The position numbers and the translations under genes were made by a program. The notes beneath the pieces were generated by a model. The model searched no databases and was not told where the DNA came from. It saw only the letters and a program-made list of their open reading frames with translations. Positions 1 to 8,246 of a DNA stretch of 16,384 nucleotides are shown here, in pieces. Source of the DNA: an uncultured Prevotella sp. Lineage in GTDB: Bacteria; Bacteroidota; Bacteroidia; Bacteroidales; Bacteroidaceae. The stretch spans positions 1 through 16,384 of the forward strand of contig CALCHM010000114.1 of NCBI GenBank assembly GCA_937901345.1, written 5' to 3'. Each line of letters starts with the position of its first letter. Position 1 is the stretch's first letter.

Positions 1-272
1 TGCAACAACATGCTTTTGAGATAACCTTTGAGTCCGCGATACAGTTTTACTGCGCAGTTGCTGGCATCTACAACTGCTTGTGTTTCATGTTTATAATGCT
101 TTTGTTTTAGGGCTGTCTCGTAGTCGTGAACAGCTGCTCGAAACGGTGCTACCATTGCTTGGTCTTCAGCGCTGGTAAACAACGTTTCGGAAGTATTCAG
201 GAAACGCAAAAGGAAACCTAGAAATTCATCGTAATGCACCCCTTTGATGCGAAATTTTGGGATGGTGTTCAT
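1..272 (-). CDS. DUF6261-like hypothetical protein, N-terminal part
   Basis: This is the first 90 codons of a minus-strand gene that continues beyond the left edge. The frame opens at an ATG (270-272) as MNTIPKFRIKGVHYDEF and stays open to base 1. The visible part looks mostly helical and soluble, with no signal peptide or membrane segment. The pattern of an N-terminal 'H-x-E-F' stretch, a central 'VHDYETALKQKHYKHETQAV' helix and a 'D-A-S-N..LYRGLKGYLKS' helix resembles the DUF6261 family of Bacteroidales, whose function is unknown. This assignment is from memory of the family pattern and is only moderate. The segment 283-310 on the minus strand contains TAACTTAT, a weak match to the -7 element TAnnTTTG, so the gene could have its own promoter just upstream. 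Confidence 0.6.
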   Translation of the reverse strand, partial: MNTIPKFRIKGVHYDEFLGFLLRFLNTSETLFTSAEDQAMVAPFRAAVHDYETALKQKHYKHETQAVVDASNCAVKLYRGLKGYLKSMLL

Positions 273-282
273 GGTATGTAAA

Positions 283-555
283 TCAGATGGATAAGTTATG
301 AATTTGCACTATGTTTAAGACGCTTCTCCGCTTTTGACTGCAGCTCAACTCATATTGGTTTGTCATTGGGTGAAGGAGCGAGTAGCGATACTCCACCTCT
401 AAAAGGTGTCGGAATTCTCGTATTGCCTTTAAATCGCTGCGGAATTTGAGTAAAAACGTCTGTTTTTGTAAAGAATCCACAAAGGTAATATCTTTTTTAC
501 TTATAACGCGTTTAAAATCAGTATGGAAATAGGGAGAAACTATACGAAACGGCAT
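283..555 (-). CDS. doubtful 90-residue hypothetical protein
   Basis: An open frame of 90 codons, starting MPFRIVSPYFHTDFK, ends 10 bases before the DUF6261-like gene on the same strand. It is basic, with several Arg/Lys-rich helices, and has no signal peptide, membrane segment or motif I recognise. It could be a small real gene, a degraded remnant of an upstream gene, or chance. Against it: it sits next to a gene-poor stretch, it has no clear ribosome binding site, and its 3' end overlaps the only promoter-like sequence for the next gene. No function is proposed. Confidence 0.25.
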   Translation of the reverse strand: MPFRIVSPYFHTDFKRVISKKDITFVDSLQKQTFLLKFRSDLKAIREFRHLLEVEYRYSLLHPMTNQYELSCSQKRRSVLNIVQIHNLSI

Positions 556-585
556 TTTTACGTCAATAACTGCTGTGGCAACCCC

Positions 586-846
586 TCACAATTTGCATTT
601 CGTCGATGAGGCGTGTGTAATTTGACGGTTATACGCTTGCTTTTCGTGCCGTTGAAAGGCAAATCTTGCCGTCAATACCTCAAAAACAGCAGAGAAAACA
701 CCGTATTCGGCAGTTCTCAGCATAAAAAATGGATTTTTATCCTCATTACCCACGATTTGTGCCCACAAAATGACGGTTTTGCTACCGTTGCCTGCAGTTC
801 TCGCCCACAAAACATGATTTTTATGACTGTTACCTACGGTTCTCAT
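586..846 (-). pseudogene. 14-residue repeat reading frame, possibly a relic or a small repeat protein
   Basis: The minus strand of the 42-bp array reads as repeats of 14 residues with a shared frame: RTVGNSHKNHVLW, then A-RTAGNGSKTVILW, then A-QIVGNEDKNPFFM, followed by a non-repetitive basic tail ending at 586. The frame stays in register further upstream (RTAGNACKNLILWM) but meets a TGA at 892-894, in the position where other units have TGG or a similar codon. Unit 6, upstream of the stop, also reads RTASNNPKNIV in the same register. The repeated framework is R-T-x-G-N, a variable pair, then K-N and L-W. Conservation of this pattern suggests past coding, but there is no credible ribosome binding site, and the in-frame stop suggests decay. 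It may equally be non-coding DNA whose period happens to be divisible by three. Confidence 0.3.
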
Positions 847-961
847 CCATAAAATAAGATTTTTACAAGCGTTACCTGCAGTTCTCAGTCCTCAAACAAT
901 ATTTTTAGGATTATTGCTTGCGGTTCTCGGATGTAAAATAAGATTTTTGTATGCATATAGC
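710..961. repeat. 42-bp tandem repeat array, six diverged units
   Basis: Six units of exactly 42 bases start at 710, 752, 794, 836, 878 and 920 and align without gaps. On the plus strand the conserved parts are CNRTTCTC (columns 2-9), AAA (17-19), ATTTTTA (24-30) and GTTACCT (36-42). Columns 10-16 and 31-36 vary most. Units 1 and 3-6 share the TTCTC core; unit 2 (752-793) is the most diverged there. A partial seventh start (GGTTGCCCC) follows at 962, and a weakly similar stretch precedes at 668-709. The period is a multiple of three and the minus strand reads it as a 14-residue repeat. There are no unique spacers between fixed repeats, so it is not a CRISPR array. Confidence 0.85.
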
Positions 962-1422
962 GGTTGCCCCAAATGTCTTTGAATCAAGTTCGCATCAGAA
1001 GATGAGACCATCCGTAATGCCCCGAAGGAGGAACCACAACAACAGGATAAGTGTAGCAACTTATAGCATACCCAAGGCTGTGAACGCTGCTACGGGGCAA
1101 TGCACGGATAAATTTCTAACACAGTTCAACCGCTAACGTATTGTCAATGCGTTTTTTGTGGTGTTACCCTCCGTTTGTAGGACTCAATAGTTGCTAGAAT
1201 GTGGATTGATGCTCAGTTTCAAACATATGGGCTGTTGCAAAATGATGAAATAGCAATGGTATTGCATCTTGTTGTATCTGAAAAATAGCATCCAATGGTT
1301 GGTGGAATAAACCTCATTCCGTACAGTAGCGTCACCTTTCAAAAAAACAGTTTTAGAGCGGGAATCCAGAACACGTGAGAAAAACTCTCTGCGTATTACA
1401 CACTATATAAAACTTTTTTAAT
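962..1422. other. gene-poor intergenic stretch
   Basis: This stretch lies between the 42-bp array and the yfhO promoter. The longest frame here (951-1136, plus, 61 codons) lacks a ribosome binding site, starts inside the last repeat unit and shows no family pattern. A small inverted repeat, GCAAT-GGT-ATTGC, lies near 1251-1263. I see no tRNA, rRNA, insertion sequence end or terminator with a T-run. It may be decayed coding sequence or a 5' regulatory region. Confidence 0.5.
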
Positions 1423-1430
1423 TAACTTTG
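1396..1430 (+). promoter_or_regulatory. Bacteroidetes-type promoter for the yfhO-leuS-yitT block
   Basis: The -7 element TAACTTTG (1423-1430) matches the Bacteroidetes consensus TAnnTTTG exactly. It is preceded by an A/T-rich tract and a weak TTAC-like -33 region near 1396. The extended sequence TAACTTTGCCG is identical to the promoter at 15031. Transcription would start near 1437, which leaves an untranslated leader of about 145 bases before the yfhO ATG. A short frame inside the leader (1473-1679) overlaps yfhO and is not supported as a gene. Confidence 0.65.
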
Positions 1431-1584
1431 CCGCGATATTATGTCGATAAACACCACATAAAAAAGTAAAAGATGCAGTCGGCAGTTGGTTGTTTGTATT
1501 GTTTTCGGAACGCATGCCAAGCAACACGATGCCTGATTTCTGGTGTTTTAGATGTTCAACCTATAAAAAGTAGCGATCTACGCA

Positions 1585-4206
1585 ATGCAGAAATTTTTGA
1601 AACATATCGTTCCCGATGTAGTGGCAATTCTGATCTTTTTAATCATCAGTTTTGTTTACTTTGCAACGCCTCTCAGTGAAGGACTCGTTTTAGGCGGACA
1701 TGACTCTGTCGCTTCCATTGGTTTGGGGCAAGAACAGTTGCAACATCTTGCAGAAACGGGAGAACGTACCCGTTGGACGGGTACCGTATTCTCAGGTATG
1801 CCCACGTATCAAATATCTCCGTCCTACAGTTCGGGAAAATTGCTGGATATGCTTTATGGTATCTATGGTTTAGGTACAAGTGGGGTGTTAAACTACCTGT
1901 TCCTCTACTTGTTAGGGTTCTACATCTTGTTGCGTAGTTTTAAACTCAAACCCTGGATTTCCATTGTAGGGTCTGTGGCATGGGCATTCTCGTCGTATTT
2001 TTTCATCATTATTGCGGCGGGTCACATTTGGAAGGTGATGACTTTGGCACTCATTCCGCCGACGATAGGTGGTATGGTGTTGTGTTATCGCGGTAAGTTG
2101 ATTTTGGGTGGAGCAGTAACGGCACTTTTTACGGCGCTGCAGATTATGACGAATCATGTGCAGATGTCATACTATTTCCTGTTCTTGATGGCATTACTTA
2201 CCCTGTGTTATGGTGTGGCTGCGCTGTTGAAAAAGAATTCATCCGAACCGGATGGTCAAGATGGTGATGCACTACCCACGTTAAAAGGATGGTTGAAAGC
2301 AACTGGGGTGATTGCCTTTGCTGGAATCTTAGGTGTTTTAGCAAACTTACCCAATCTGTATCACACCTACACGTATTCCAAAGAATCTATGCGCGGAAAG
2401 GCGGAATTAACTCCGTTAAAATCTTCGCAACAAGAAGCAACTGAAGGTCTCGACCGTGATTATATCACACAGTGGAGTTATGGCATTGATGAAACCATGA
2501 CACTGTTGATTCCTGAATATAAAGGTGGCGGTTCGCGCAGCATCTTAGACCGTAAGGGCGTTGAAGATTTAGACGGTTATAGCGATTTTCGCACGAATGC
2601 CTACCAATTCCAACAAATGACGGGAGGACAAGGTTATCCTCCAGGCATTATGGAGTATTGGGGCGACCAACCTTTCACCGTTGGACCTGTATATGTAGGA
2701 GCCGCGATTTGTTTTCTCTTCGTTTTGGGTATATGCTACGTAGGTGGTCCCGTGAAGTGGGCTTTAGTATTGGCAACATTGCTTTCTTTCCTCTTTGCAT
2801 GGGGTAAAAACCTGATGCCAGTTACGGACTTTTTCATCGACTATTTACCGATGTACAACAAATTCCGTACAGTAAGTTCAGCATTAGTGGTGGCAGAGTT
2901 CACAATTCCCCTATTAGCAATTCTTGCATTCGCAAAAGTATTGCGCAATCCAGATACCTTATTCGGAACAAAAGAAGGTCGCGTGGGTATGGGTGTTGCT
3001 ACGATGTGTACAACAGTGCTTTGCTTGCTTTTGGCATTCATGCCCAGTCTTGCAGGAGATTGTTTGTCTCAAAATGATGCATACACCCTCAGTCAGATGA
3101 ATAGTTGGGGATTTGATCCACACTTTACAAGCAGTTTGAAGGCGTCTGTTGTGAGTATGCACCACGATATACTGTCGTCATCTGCCCTTAATTCTGGACT
3201 GATCTGTCTTGCCGTGAGTGTGATGCTTTGGGCATGGACGAAGAAGCGTGTTCCTGCATGGGCAGTTATTGGTTTTGTAGGTGTTGTAACGCTTGTTGAC
3301 ATGTGGAATGTGAATAAGAAGTATCTCAATGATGAATCATTCACCGATCCAGTGGCACGCATGAAGGACTTTGCTAAAACTCCTGCCGACGAACAGATAC
3401 TTGCAGACACATCCTTGAGTTATCGTGTGGCGAATTTGGGTGGTGGAAGTCCGTTCAACGAGACAACCAACGAAACCAGTTATTATCACAAGAGCATTGG
3501 GGGCTATCATGCGGCGAAATTACATCGCTACCAAGATTTGATTGATCATCACCTCAATCGCGAACTCAATGCGTTTGCGCAAGCAATAGGTACAGCAGCG
3601 GGAGATATTACGCGTGTTCAGATGGACTCTATTGCGCCCGTTTTGAATATGCTCAACACGAAGTATTTCATCTTCGGACGCAAGCAACAAGCGTTTGCTA
3701 TAGAGAACAGTTACCATAACGGCAACGGATGGTTTGTCGATACATTGGAATTTGTTCCTAATCCCGACCAAGAAATGGCAGCGCTCCACGGTATGGACAC
3801 AAAGCGTGAGGCCGTCGCTGACGAACGCTTCCGCAGCACACTTGAAACACCGCAATTAGGAAAAGGTACTGTTGAACTCACTCAATACGCTCCCAATGAG
3901 ATGCGTTATACGGTGAAGAGTGATACAGGTGGCGTTGTGGTATTCTCAGAAATCTATTATCCTGGTTGGTCTGTAACCATAGATGGTGCAGCAGCCGAAC
4001 TCGGTCGCGTAAACTATGTGTTGCGAGCACTACGCGTACCAGCAGGTGAACATGAAGTCCGCATGGAATTCCGTCCTGCATCGGTCGAAACCACAGATAG
4101 CATCGCATTTTTAGCGATTGGTTTTATTCATGGTTTACTTCTCTTGGCGGTAACCAACGTAATTCGTAGAAGAAAGACATTGCACGTCGCAACAAACAAA
4201 GACTAA
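1585..4206 (+). CDS. YfhO-family multi-spanning membrane protein
   Basis: An 873-residue membrane protein of the YfhO family (GT-C-like fold). The first membrane helix is at about residues 11-29, followed by a loop with LGGHD (36-40), the usual site of a conserved acidic residue in GT-C-type proteins. Many more helices follow to about residue 600. A soluble region at about 600-845 contains the family's C-terminal signature SEIYYPGW (788-795), TIDG (798-801) and VPAGEHEV (818-825). A last helix is at about 844-862. In Firmicutes, YfhO proteins act in glycosylation of lipoteichoic acid; the role in Bacteroidetes is not established. The inferred role is transfer of a sugar, or handling of a lipid-linked glycan, at the outer face of the inner membrane. 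The ATG at 1585 places the first helix correctly, and an in-frame stop lies upstream at 1564. leuS follows after 27 bases, so the two are probably co-transcribed. Confidence 0.9.
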   Translation: MQKFLKHIVPDVVAILIFLIISFVYFATPLSEGLVLGGHDSVASIGLGQEQLQHLAETGERTRWTGTVFSGMPTYQISPSYSSGKLLDMLYGIYGLGTSGVLNYLFLYLLGFYILLRSFKLKPWISIVGSVAWAFSSYFFIIIAAGHIWKVMTLALIPPTIGGMVLCYRGKLILGGAVTALFTALQIMTNHVQMSYYFLFLMALLTLCYGVAALLKKNSSEPDGQDGDALPTLKGWLKATGVIAFAGILGVLANLPNLYHTYTYSKESMRGKAELTPLKSSQQEATEGLDRDYITQWSYGIDETMTLLIPEYKGGGSRSILDRKGVEDLDGYSDFRTNAYQFQQMTGGQGYPPGIMEYWGDQPFTVGPVYVGAAICFLFVLGICYVGGPVKWALVLATLLSFLFAWGKNLMPVTDFFIDYLPMYNKFRTVSSALVVAEFTIPLLAILAFAKVLRNPDTLFGTKEGRVGMGVATMCTTVLCLLLAFMPSLAGDCLSQNDAYTLSQMNSWGFDPHFTSSLKASVVSMHHDILSSSALNSGLICLAVSVMLWAWTKKRVPAWAVIGFVGVVTLVDMWNVNKKYLNDESFTDPVARMKDFAKTPADEQILADTSLSYRVANLGGGSPFNETTNETSYYHKSIGGYHAAKLHRYQDLIDHHLNRELNAFAQAIGTAAGDITRVQMDSIAPVLNMLNTKYFIFGRKQQAFAIENSYHNGNGWFVDTLEFVPNPDQEMAALHGMDTKREAVADERFRSTLETPQLGKGTVELTQYAPNEMRYTVKSDTGGVVVFSEIYYPGWSVTIDGAAAELGRVNYVLRALRVPAGEHEVRMEFRPASVETTDSIAFLAIGFIHGLLLLAVTNVIRRRKTLHVATNKD

Positions 4207-4233
4207 AATCTCATAGACAAAAACTCAAAAAAT

Positions 4234-7074
4234 ATGGAATATAATTTTATTGACATTGAAAAGAAATGGCGCGAGACATGGGCGAAGAACGGCACGTATA
4301 ACGTAACCGAAGACAATTCACGTCCCAAATACTACGTGTTGAACATGTTCCCCTATCCCTCAGGTGCGGGTTTGCACGTGGGACACCCTCTCGGCTATAT
4401 TGCTTCAGATATCTATGCGCGTTACAAGCGTTTGAATGGTTATAATGTATTGAACCCCATGGGTTACGATGCATACGGTCTTCCTGCAGAACAATATGCG
4501 ATTCAAACAGGACAACATCCCGCCATTACGACGGCTGAAAACATCAATCGCTATCGTGAACAGTTGGATAAAATAGGTTTCTGCTTCGATTGGAGTCGTG
4601 AAGTGCGTACATGTGAACCCAACTATTACCATTGGACACAGTGGGCTTTCCAGCAAATGTTCAACTCTTTCTATTGCAACACATGCCAAAAGGCACAACC
4701 TATTGAAAAGTTGGTAGCACTGTTCGAAGAAAAGGGTACAGAACATGGTTTGGACGTGGCATGCAGTGAAGAACTCCATTTTACTGCTGAAGCATGGAAG
4801 GCGATGAGTGATGTGGAACAGCAAGAAGTGTTGATGAACTATCGCATCGCATATCTTGGTGAAACAATGGTGAACTGGTGTCCAGCTTTAGGAACCGTGC
4901 TCGCAAATGATGAAGTCATTGACGGTGTGAGCGAACGTGGCGGTTATCCAGTTGTTCAAAAGAAGATGAAGCAGTGGTGTTTGCGCGTGTCAGCTTATGC
5001 ACAACGATTGCTTGACGGACTCAACACGATTGATTGGACCGACTCTATTAAAGAAACACAGCGCAATTGGATTGGTCGTTCTGAAGGTACAGAAATGCAG
5101 TTCCGCGTAAAGGATAGTGATCTTGAATTTACCATTTTTACAACGCGTGCCGACACGATTTTTGGTGTAACCTTCATGGTTCTCGCACCCGAAAGCGAAC
5201 TTGTAGCGCAACTCACGACACCTGAGCAAAAGGACGCTGTAGAAGCGTATCTTGAAGCAACCAAGAAGCGCACTGAGCGCGAGCGTATTGCCGACCGCCG
5301 TGTGACAGGGGTATTCTCAGGTAGTTATGCTTTAAATCCATTTACAGGTGAAAGTATTCCAGTTTGGATTTCAGATTATGTACTCGCAGGTTATGGTACT
5401 GGCGCGATTATGGCGGTTCCTGCACACGACTCTCGCGACTATGCTTTTGCAAAACACTTTGGACTTCCCATCATTCCCCTTATTGAAGGTGCCGATGTAA
5501 GCGAAGAAAGCTTTGATGCGAAAGAAGGTACGGTGATGAATTCTCCTGTGGCAGGTAAAGAAACACTTAAGGGTTTCTCATTGAATGGTCTCTCTGTTGT
5601 TGAAGCCATTGCTGCAACGAAAAAGTTTGTAACCGAAAACAATCTTGGACGTGTTAAGGTAAACTTCCGTCTTCGCGATGCCATCTTCAGTCGTCAGCGC
5701 TATTGGGGTGAACCATTCCCCGTATACTATAAGGATGGTATGCCTCAAATGATTCCTGCAGCATGCTTACCTATCGAATTGCCCGAAGTAGATAAATTCT
5801 TGCCTACGGAAACAGGAGAACCTCCTCTCGGAAATGCGAAGAAGTGGGCATGGGATACTGTAAATAATTGCATCGTAGAAAACGAAAAGATTGACAACGT
5901 TACCGTGTTCCCCTTGGAACTCTCAACAATGCCTGGTTTTGCAGGTTCTTCGGCCTACTATTTGCGCTATATGGATCCCCACAACAATGAAGGTCTGCTC
6001 AGTGAAACTGTTGGCAACTACTGGCAGAATGTAGATCTTTATATTGGAGGTTCAGAACATGCGACAGGACACTTGATTTATTCGCGTTTCTGGAATAAGT
6101 TCCTTTTTGACCTTGGTGTGAGCAAGCAAGAAGAACCCTTCAAGAAGTTGGTGAATCAGGGCATGATTCAAGGACGTTCGAACTTTGTATATCGCATTAA
6201 GGACACGAATACTTTCGTGAGTCTCGGTTTGAAAGATCAATACGATGTGACTCCGCTTCACGTAGATGTGAATATCGTTGAAAACGACGTATTGGATATA
6301 GAAGCATTCAAGGCTTGGCGCCCCGAATTTGCAACGGCAGAATTCATCCTCGAAGATGATAAGTATATCTGCGGTTGGGCAGTTGAGAAGATGTCGAAGT
6401 CTATGTTCAACGTGGTTAATCCCGATAAGATTGTTGAACGTTACGGTGCCGATACGTTGCGTCTTTATGAAATGTTCCTCGGTCCCATCAATCAAAGCAA
6501 ACCTTGGGATAGCAATGGTATCGATGGATGTTTCCGCTTCTTGCGTCGTTTCTGGAATCTCTTCTTTGACAAGCAAGACAATTTCTGCGTTGTTGCTGGT
6601 GAACCCACAAAGGAATCACTCAAGACGTTGCACAAGTTGATCAAGAAGGTAACAGAAGATATTAATGAATTCTCTTATAACACTTCCGTGGCTGCATTCA
6701 TGGTTGCCGTGAACGAATTGACACAGCAGAAGTGTAACAACAAGGAAATTCTTGAAACGATGGTCATCCTCTTGGCTCCCTTTGCTCCTCACATGGCAGA
6801 AGAACTTTGGAATCGTATGGGCAATGAAGGTAGTGTTTGCGATGCAACATGGCCTGCGTATGACGAAAGCAAAATGAAGGAGGATAATGTAACGCTCTCC
6901 GTTTCATTTAATGGTAAAACGCGCTTCACTTTGGATTTCCCCGTTGCAGCAACAAAGGAAGACATTGAGAAAGCAACGCTCGAAAGTGAACTCACAAAGA
7001 AGTACCTCGACGGAAAGACCATCGTTAAGATGATCGTTGTGCCTGGACGTATTATTAACATTGTGGTGAAGTAA
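4234..7074 (+). CDS. leuS: leucyl-tRNA synthetase
   Basis: LeuRS charges tRNA-Leu with leucine in the cytoplasm. The 946 residues match the usual length in Bacteroidetes. The class I signature is PYPSGAGLHVGH (40-51), with HVGH at 48-51. The CP1 editing domain carries TTRADTIFG (303-311) and AVPAHDSRDYAFA, with the editing aspartate D399 in the HDSRD motif. RQRYWGE lies at 487-493 and the KMSKS loop at 719-723. An anticodon-binding domain and a small C-terminal domain follow. Two inserts, a stretch around 148-200 (CNTCQKAQPIEKL onward) and one before KMSKS (about 645-710), are characteristic of Bacteroidetes LeuRS rather than oddities. The gene sits 27 bases after yfhO and 47 before the YitT gene. 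All key residues are present, so the enzyme looks intact. Confidence 0.98.
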   Translation: MEYNFIDIEKKWRETWAKNGTYNVTEDNSRPKYYVLNMFPYPSGAGLHVGHPLGYIASDIYARYKRLNGYNVLNPMGYDAYGLPAEQYAIQTGQHPAITTAENINRYREQLDKIGFCFDWSREVRTCEPNYYHWTQWAFQQMFNSFYCNTCQKAQPIEKLVALFEEKGTEHGLDVACSEELHFTAEAWKAMSDVEQQEVLMNYRIAYLGETMVNWCPALGTVLANDEVIDGVSERGGYPVVQKKMKQWCLRVSAYAQRLLDGLNTIDWTDSIKETQRNWIGRSEGTEMQFRVKDSDLEFTIFTTRADTIFGVTFMVLAPESELVAQLTTPEQKDAVEAYLEATKKRTERERIADRRVTGVFSGSYALNPFTGESIPVWISDYVLAGYGTGAIMAVPAHDSRDYAFAKHFGLPIIPLIEGADVSEESFDAKEGTVMNSPVAGKETLKGFSLNGLSVVEAIAATKKFVTENNLGRVKVNFRLRDAIFSRQRYWGEPFPVYYKDGMPQMIPAACLPIELPEVDKFLPTETGEPPLGNAKKWAWDTVNNCIVENEKIDNVTVFPLELSTMPGFAGSSAYYLRYMDPHNNEGLLSETVGNYWQNVDLYIGGSEHATGHLIYSRFWNKFLFDLGVSKQEEPFKKLVNQGMIQGRSNFVYRIKDTNTFVSLGLKDQYDVTPLHVDVNIVENDVLDIEAFKAWRPEFATAEFILEDDKYICGWAVEKMSKSMFNVVNPDKIVERYGADTLRLYEMFLGPINQSKPWDSNGIDGCFRFLRRFWNLFFDKQDNFCVVAGEPTKESLKTLHKLIKKVTEDINEFSYNTSVAAFMVAVNELTQQKCNNKEILETMVILLAPFAPHMAEELWNRMGNEGSVCDATWPAYDESKMKEDNVTLSVSFNGKTRFTLDFPVAATKEDIEKATLESELTKKYLDGKTIVKMIVVPGRIINIVVK

Positions 7075-7087
7075 CAGCTTCACCACA
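7062..7087 (+). promoter_or_regulatory. hairpin enclosing the leuS stop codon
   Basis: A perfect 10-bp inverted repeat, TGTGGTGAAG (7062-7071) and CTTCACCACA (7078-7087), has a 6-base loop that holds the TAA stop of leuS. It is followed by a mixed pyrimidine tract (GCTTCTTTC) rather than a clean T-run. It could be a leaky terminator, an mRNA-stabilising structure or a processing site between leuS and yitT. The pairing is seen directly; the role is inference. Confidence 0.6.
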
Positions 7088-7121
7088 TCATATGCTTCTT
7101 TCATAAAAGACAGCACTCCCT

Positions 7122-8090
7122 ATGAAACCGCTTAAAATAAACATCTTTCAAGAGGTAAAGTCTTACCTCATCATTACATGTGGCTTGCTCTGCTATGCCA
7201 TTGGTTTCAACTGTTTCCAAATTCCCTATGGTCTCACAGGTGGAGGCGTTGCGGGTTTGGGCTCTATTATCTTTTACGGTACTGGGTTTCCCGTAGAATA
7301 TTCATTCTTCATCATCAACGGACTGTTGCTTATTGCCGCAGTGAAGGTATTGGGATGGAAGTTCTGTTTAAAGACAATCTACGGGGTGTTTATGCTCACC
7401 TTCCTGCTCGGTGTTGTAAAACAAGCCATGGAATACTATGGTTCGATGCATCCCGAGTTGTTGGAGAATTATATTGTTAAAGGTTTGCCCCTTCTTGTAG
7501 GTGATAACGCGTTCATGGCTGCTATTTATGCTGCAGGTATTGAAGGTATCGGCTTGGGAATGGTCTTCCTCAACAATGGTTCGACAGGTGGAACGGATAT
7601 CATTGCTGCGATGATCAACAAGTATAAAGACATCACGCTGGGACAGATGATGATGCTTTGCGACGTGGTTATCGTTTCTTCTTGTTTGATTCTTCCTGAC
7701 CGTAATTTGAGTAGTTTGCTTTATGGTTTCACCATCCTCTTATTGCTCAACATCACTGTGGACTACATTATTGACCGTGGTCGCCAGTCCGTACAGTTCC
7801 TCATCATCTCGAGAGAGTATGAAGAGATTGCTGCAACCATTAATTCGATGGGACGTGGTGTGACTGTATTGAATGGTACAGGTTGGTACACGAAGAATGA
7901 CTCAAAGGTGTTACTCGTCTTGGCACGTAAGCGTGAAAGTGCAAGTCTTTTGAGCGTGATTCAGGCTATCGACCCGCGTGCATTTGTCAGTCAGAGTAAG
8001 GTGCTTGGTGTATTCGGTGAAGGTTTTGACCGCATCAAGGTGAAAATGAAGAAGAATAAGGAGGGAAAACAACTCTCTAAAAACGCATAA
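7122..8090 (+). CDS. YitT-family membrane protein with C-terminal DUF2179 domain
   Basis: A 322-residue inner-membrane protein of the YitT family. The N-terminal part has about five or six membrane helices (about 13-30, 45-75, 85-100, 125-150, 175-192 and 196-214) with the family patterns YGLTGGGVAGLGSI (36-49) and NNGSTGGTDIIAAMINK (151-167). The soluble DUF2179 domain (about 222-306) contains VLNGTGWYTKNDSKVLLVLA and FGEGFDRIK (298-306). The tail is lysine-rich. The biochemical function of YitT proteins is not established; a transport role is often supposed. The ATG at 7122 is the natural start. It lies 47 bases after leuS and is followed by a strong terminator, so it probably closes the yfhO-leuS-yitT transcript. 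Confidence 0.92.
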   Translation: MKPLKINIFQEVKSYLIITCGLLCYAIGFNCFQIPYGLTGGGVAGLGSIIFYGTGFPVEYSFFIINGLLLIAAVKVLGWKFCLKTIYGVFMLTFLLGVVKQAMEYYGSMHPELLENYIVKGLPLLVGDNAFMAAIYAAGIEGIGLGMVFLNNGSTGGTDIIAAMINKYKDITLGQMMMLCDVVIVSSCLILPDRNLSSLLYGFTILLLLNITVDYIIDRGRQSVQFLIISREYEEIAATINSMGRGVTVLNGTGWYTKNDSKVLLVLARKRESASLLSVIQAIDPRAFVSQSKVLGVFGEGFDRIKVKMKKNKEGKQLSKNA

Positions 8091-8113
8091 CGCAACCCAC
8101 CAGCATCGTTGCG

Positions 8114-8163
8114 CAAGGCGAATGGTGTAGTCTAAGGAATCACACCATCCGCCTTGTTTTTTT
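8114..8163 (+). terminator. intrinsic terminator after the YitT gene
   Basis: CAAGGCGAATGGTGT (from 8114) pairs with ACACCATCCGCCTTG (8142-8156) with one mismatch, giving a stem of about 15 bp, followed directly by seven T (8157-8163). This is a textbook rho-independent terminator. It separates the yfhO-leuS-yitT block from rdgB. Confidence 0.9.
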
Positions 8164-8176
8164 ACGTTCACGCACA

Positions 8177-8212
8177 GATTACAATAATCGCAGGTTTCCT
8201 TCGTTTGTAATC
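8177..8212 (+). promoter_or_regulatory. inverted repeat upstream of rdgB
   Basis: GATTACAA (8177-8184) and TTGTAATC (8205-8212) form a perfect 8-bp inverted repeat with a 20-base spacer, located between the terminator and rdgB. It could be an operator for a dimeric regulator or a 5' hairpin. No TAnnTTTG element is visible in this gap, so the rdgB promoter is not identified. Confidence 0.4.
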
Positions 8213-8246
8213 GAGTAGGGGACACCATTATAAAATGATTATCACT

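Noticed and set aside
710..961. The array as a CRISPR locus
   Set aside because: Units are contiguous 42-bp repeats with diverged cores; there is no fixed repeat separated by unrelated spacers and no cas gene nearby.
951..1136. A 61-residue plus-strand frame as a gene
   Set aside because: It starts inside the last repeat unit, has no ribosome binding site and shows no recognisable family pattern.
1473..1679. A 68-residue frame in the yfhO leader as an upstream gene
   Set aside because: It overlaps the first 95 bases of yfhO in another frame and its Cys/Arg-rich composition looks like chance translation.
4660..4840. The LeuRS insert as a foreign domain or unusual fusion
   Set aside because: This insert and the one before KMSKS are normal in LeuRS of Bacteroidetes.
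6052..6576. A 174-residue antisense frame within leuS
   Set aside because: Same antisense codon effect; leuS on the plus strand has all its catalytic motifs.
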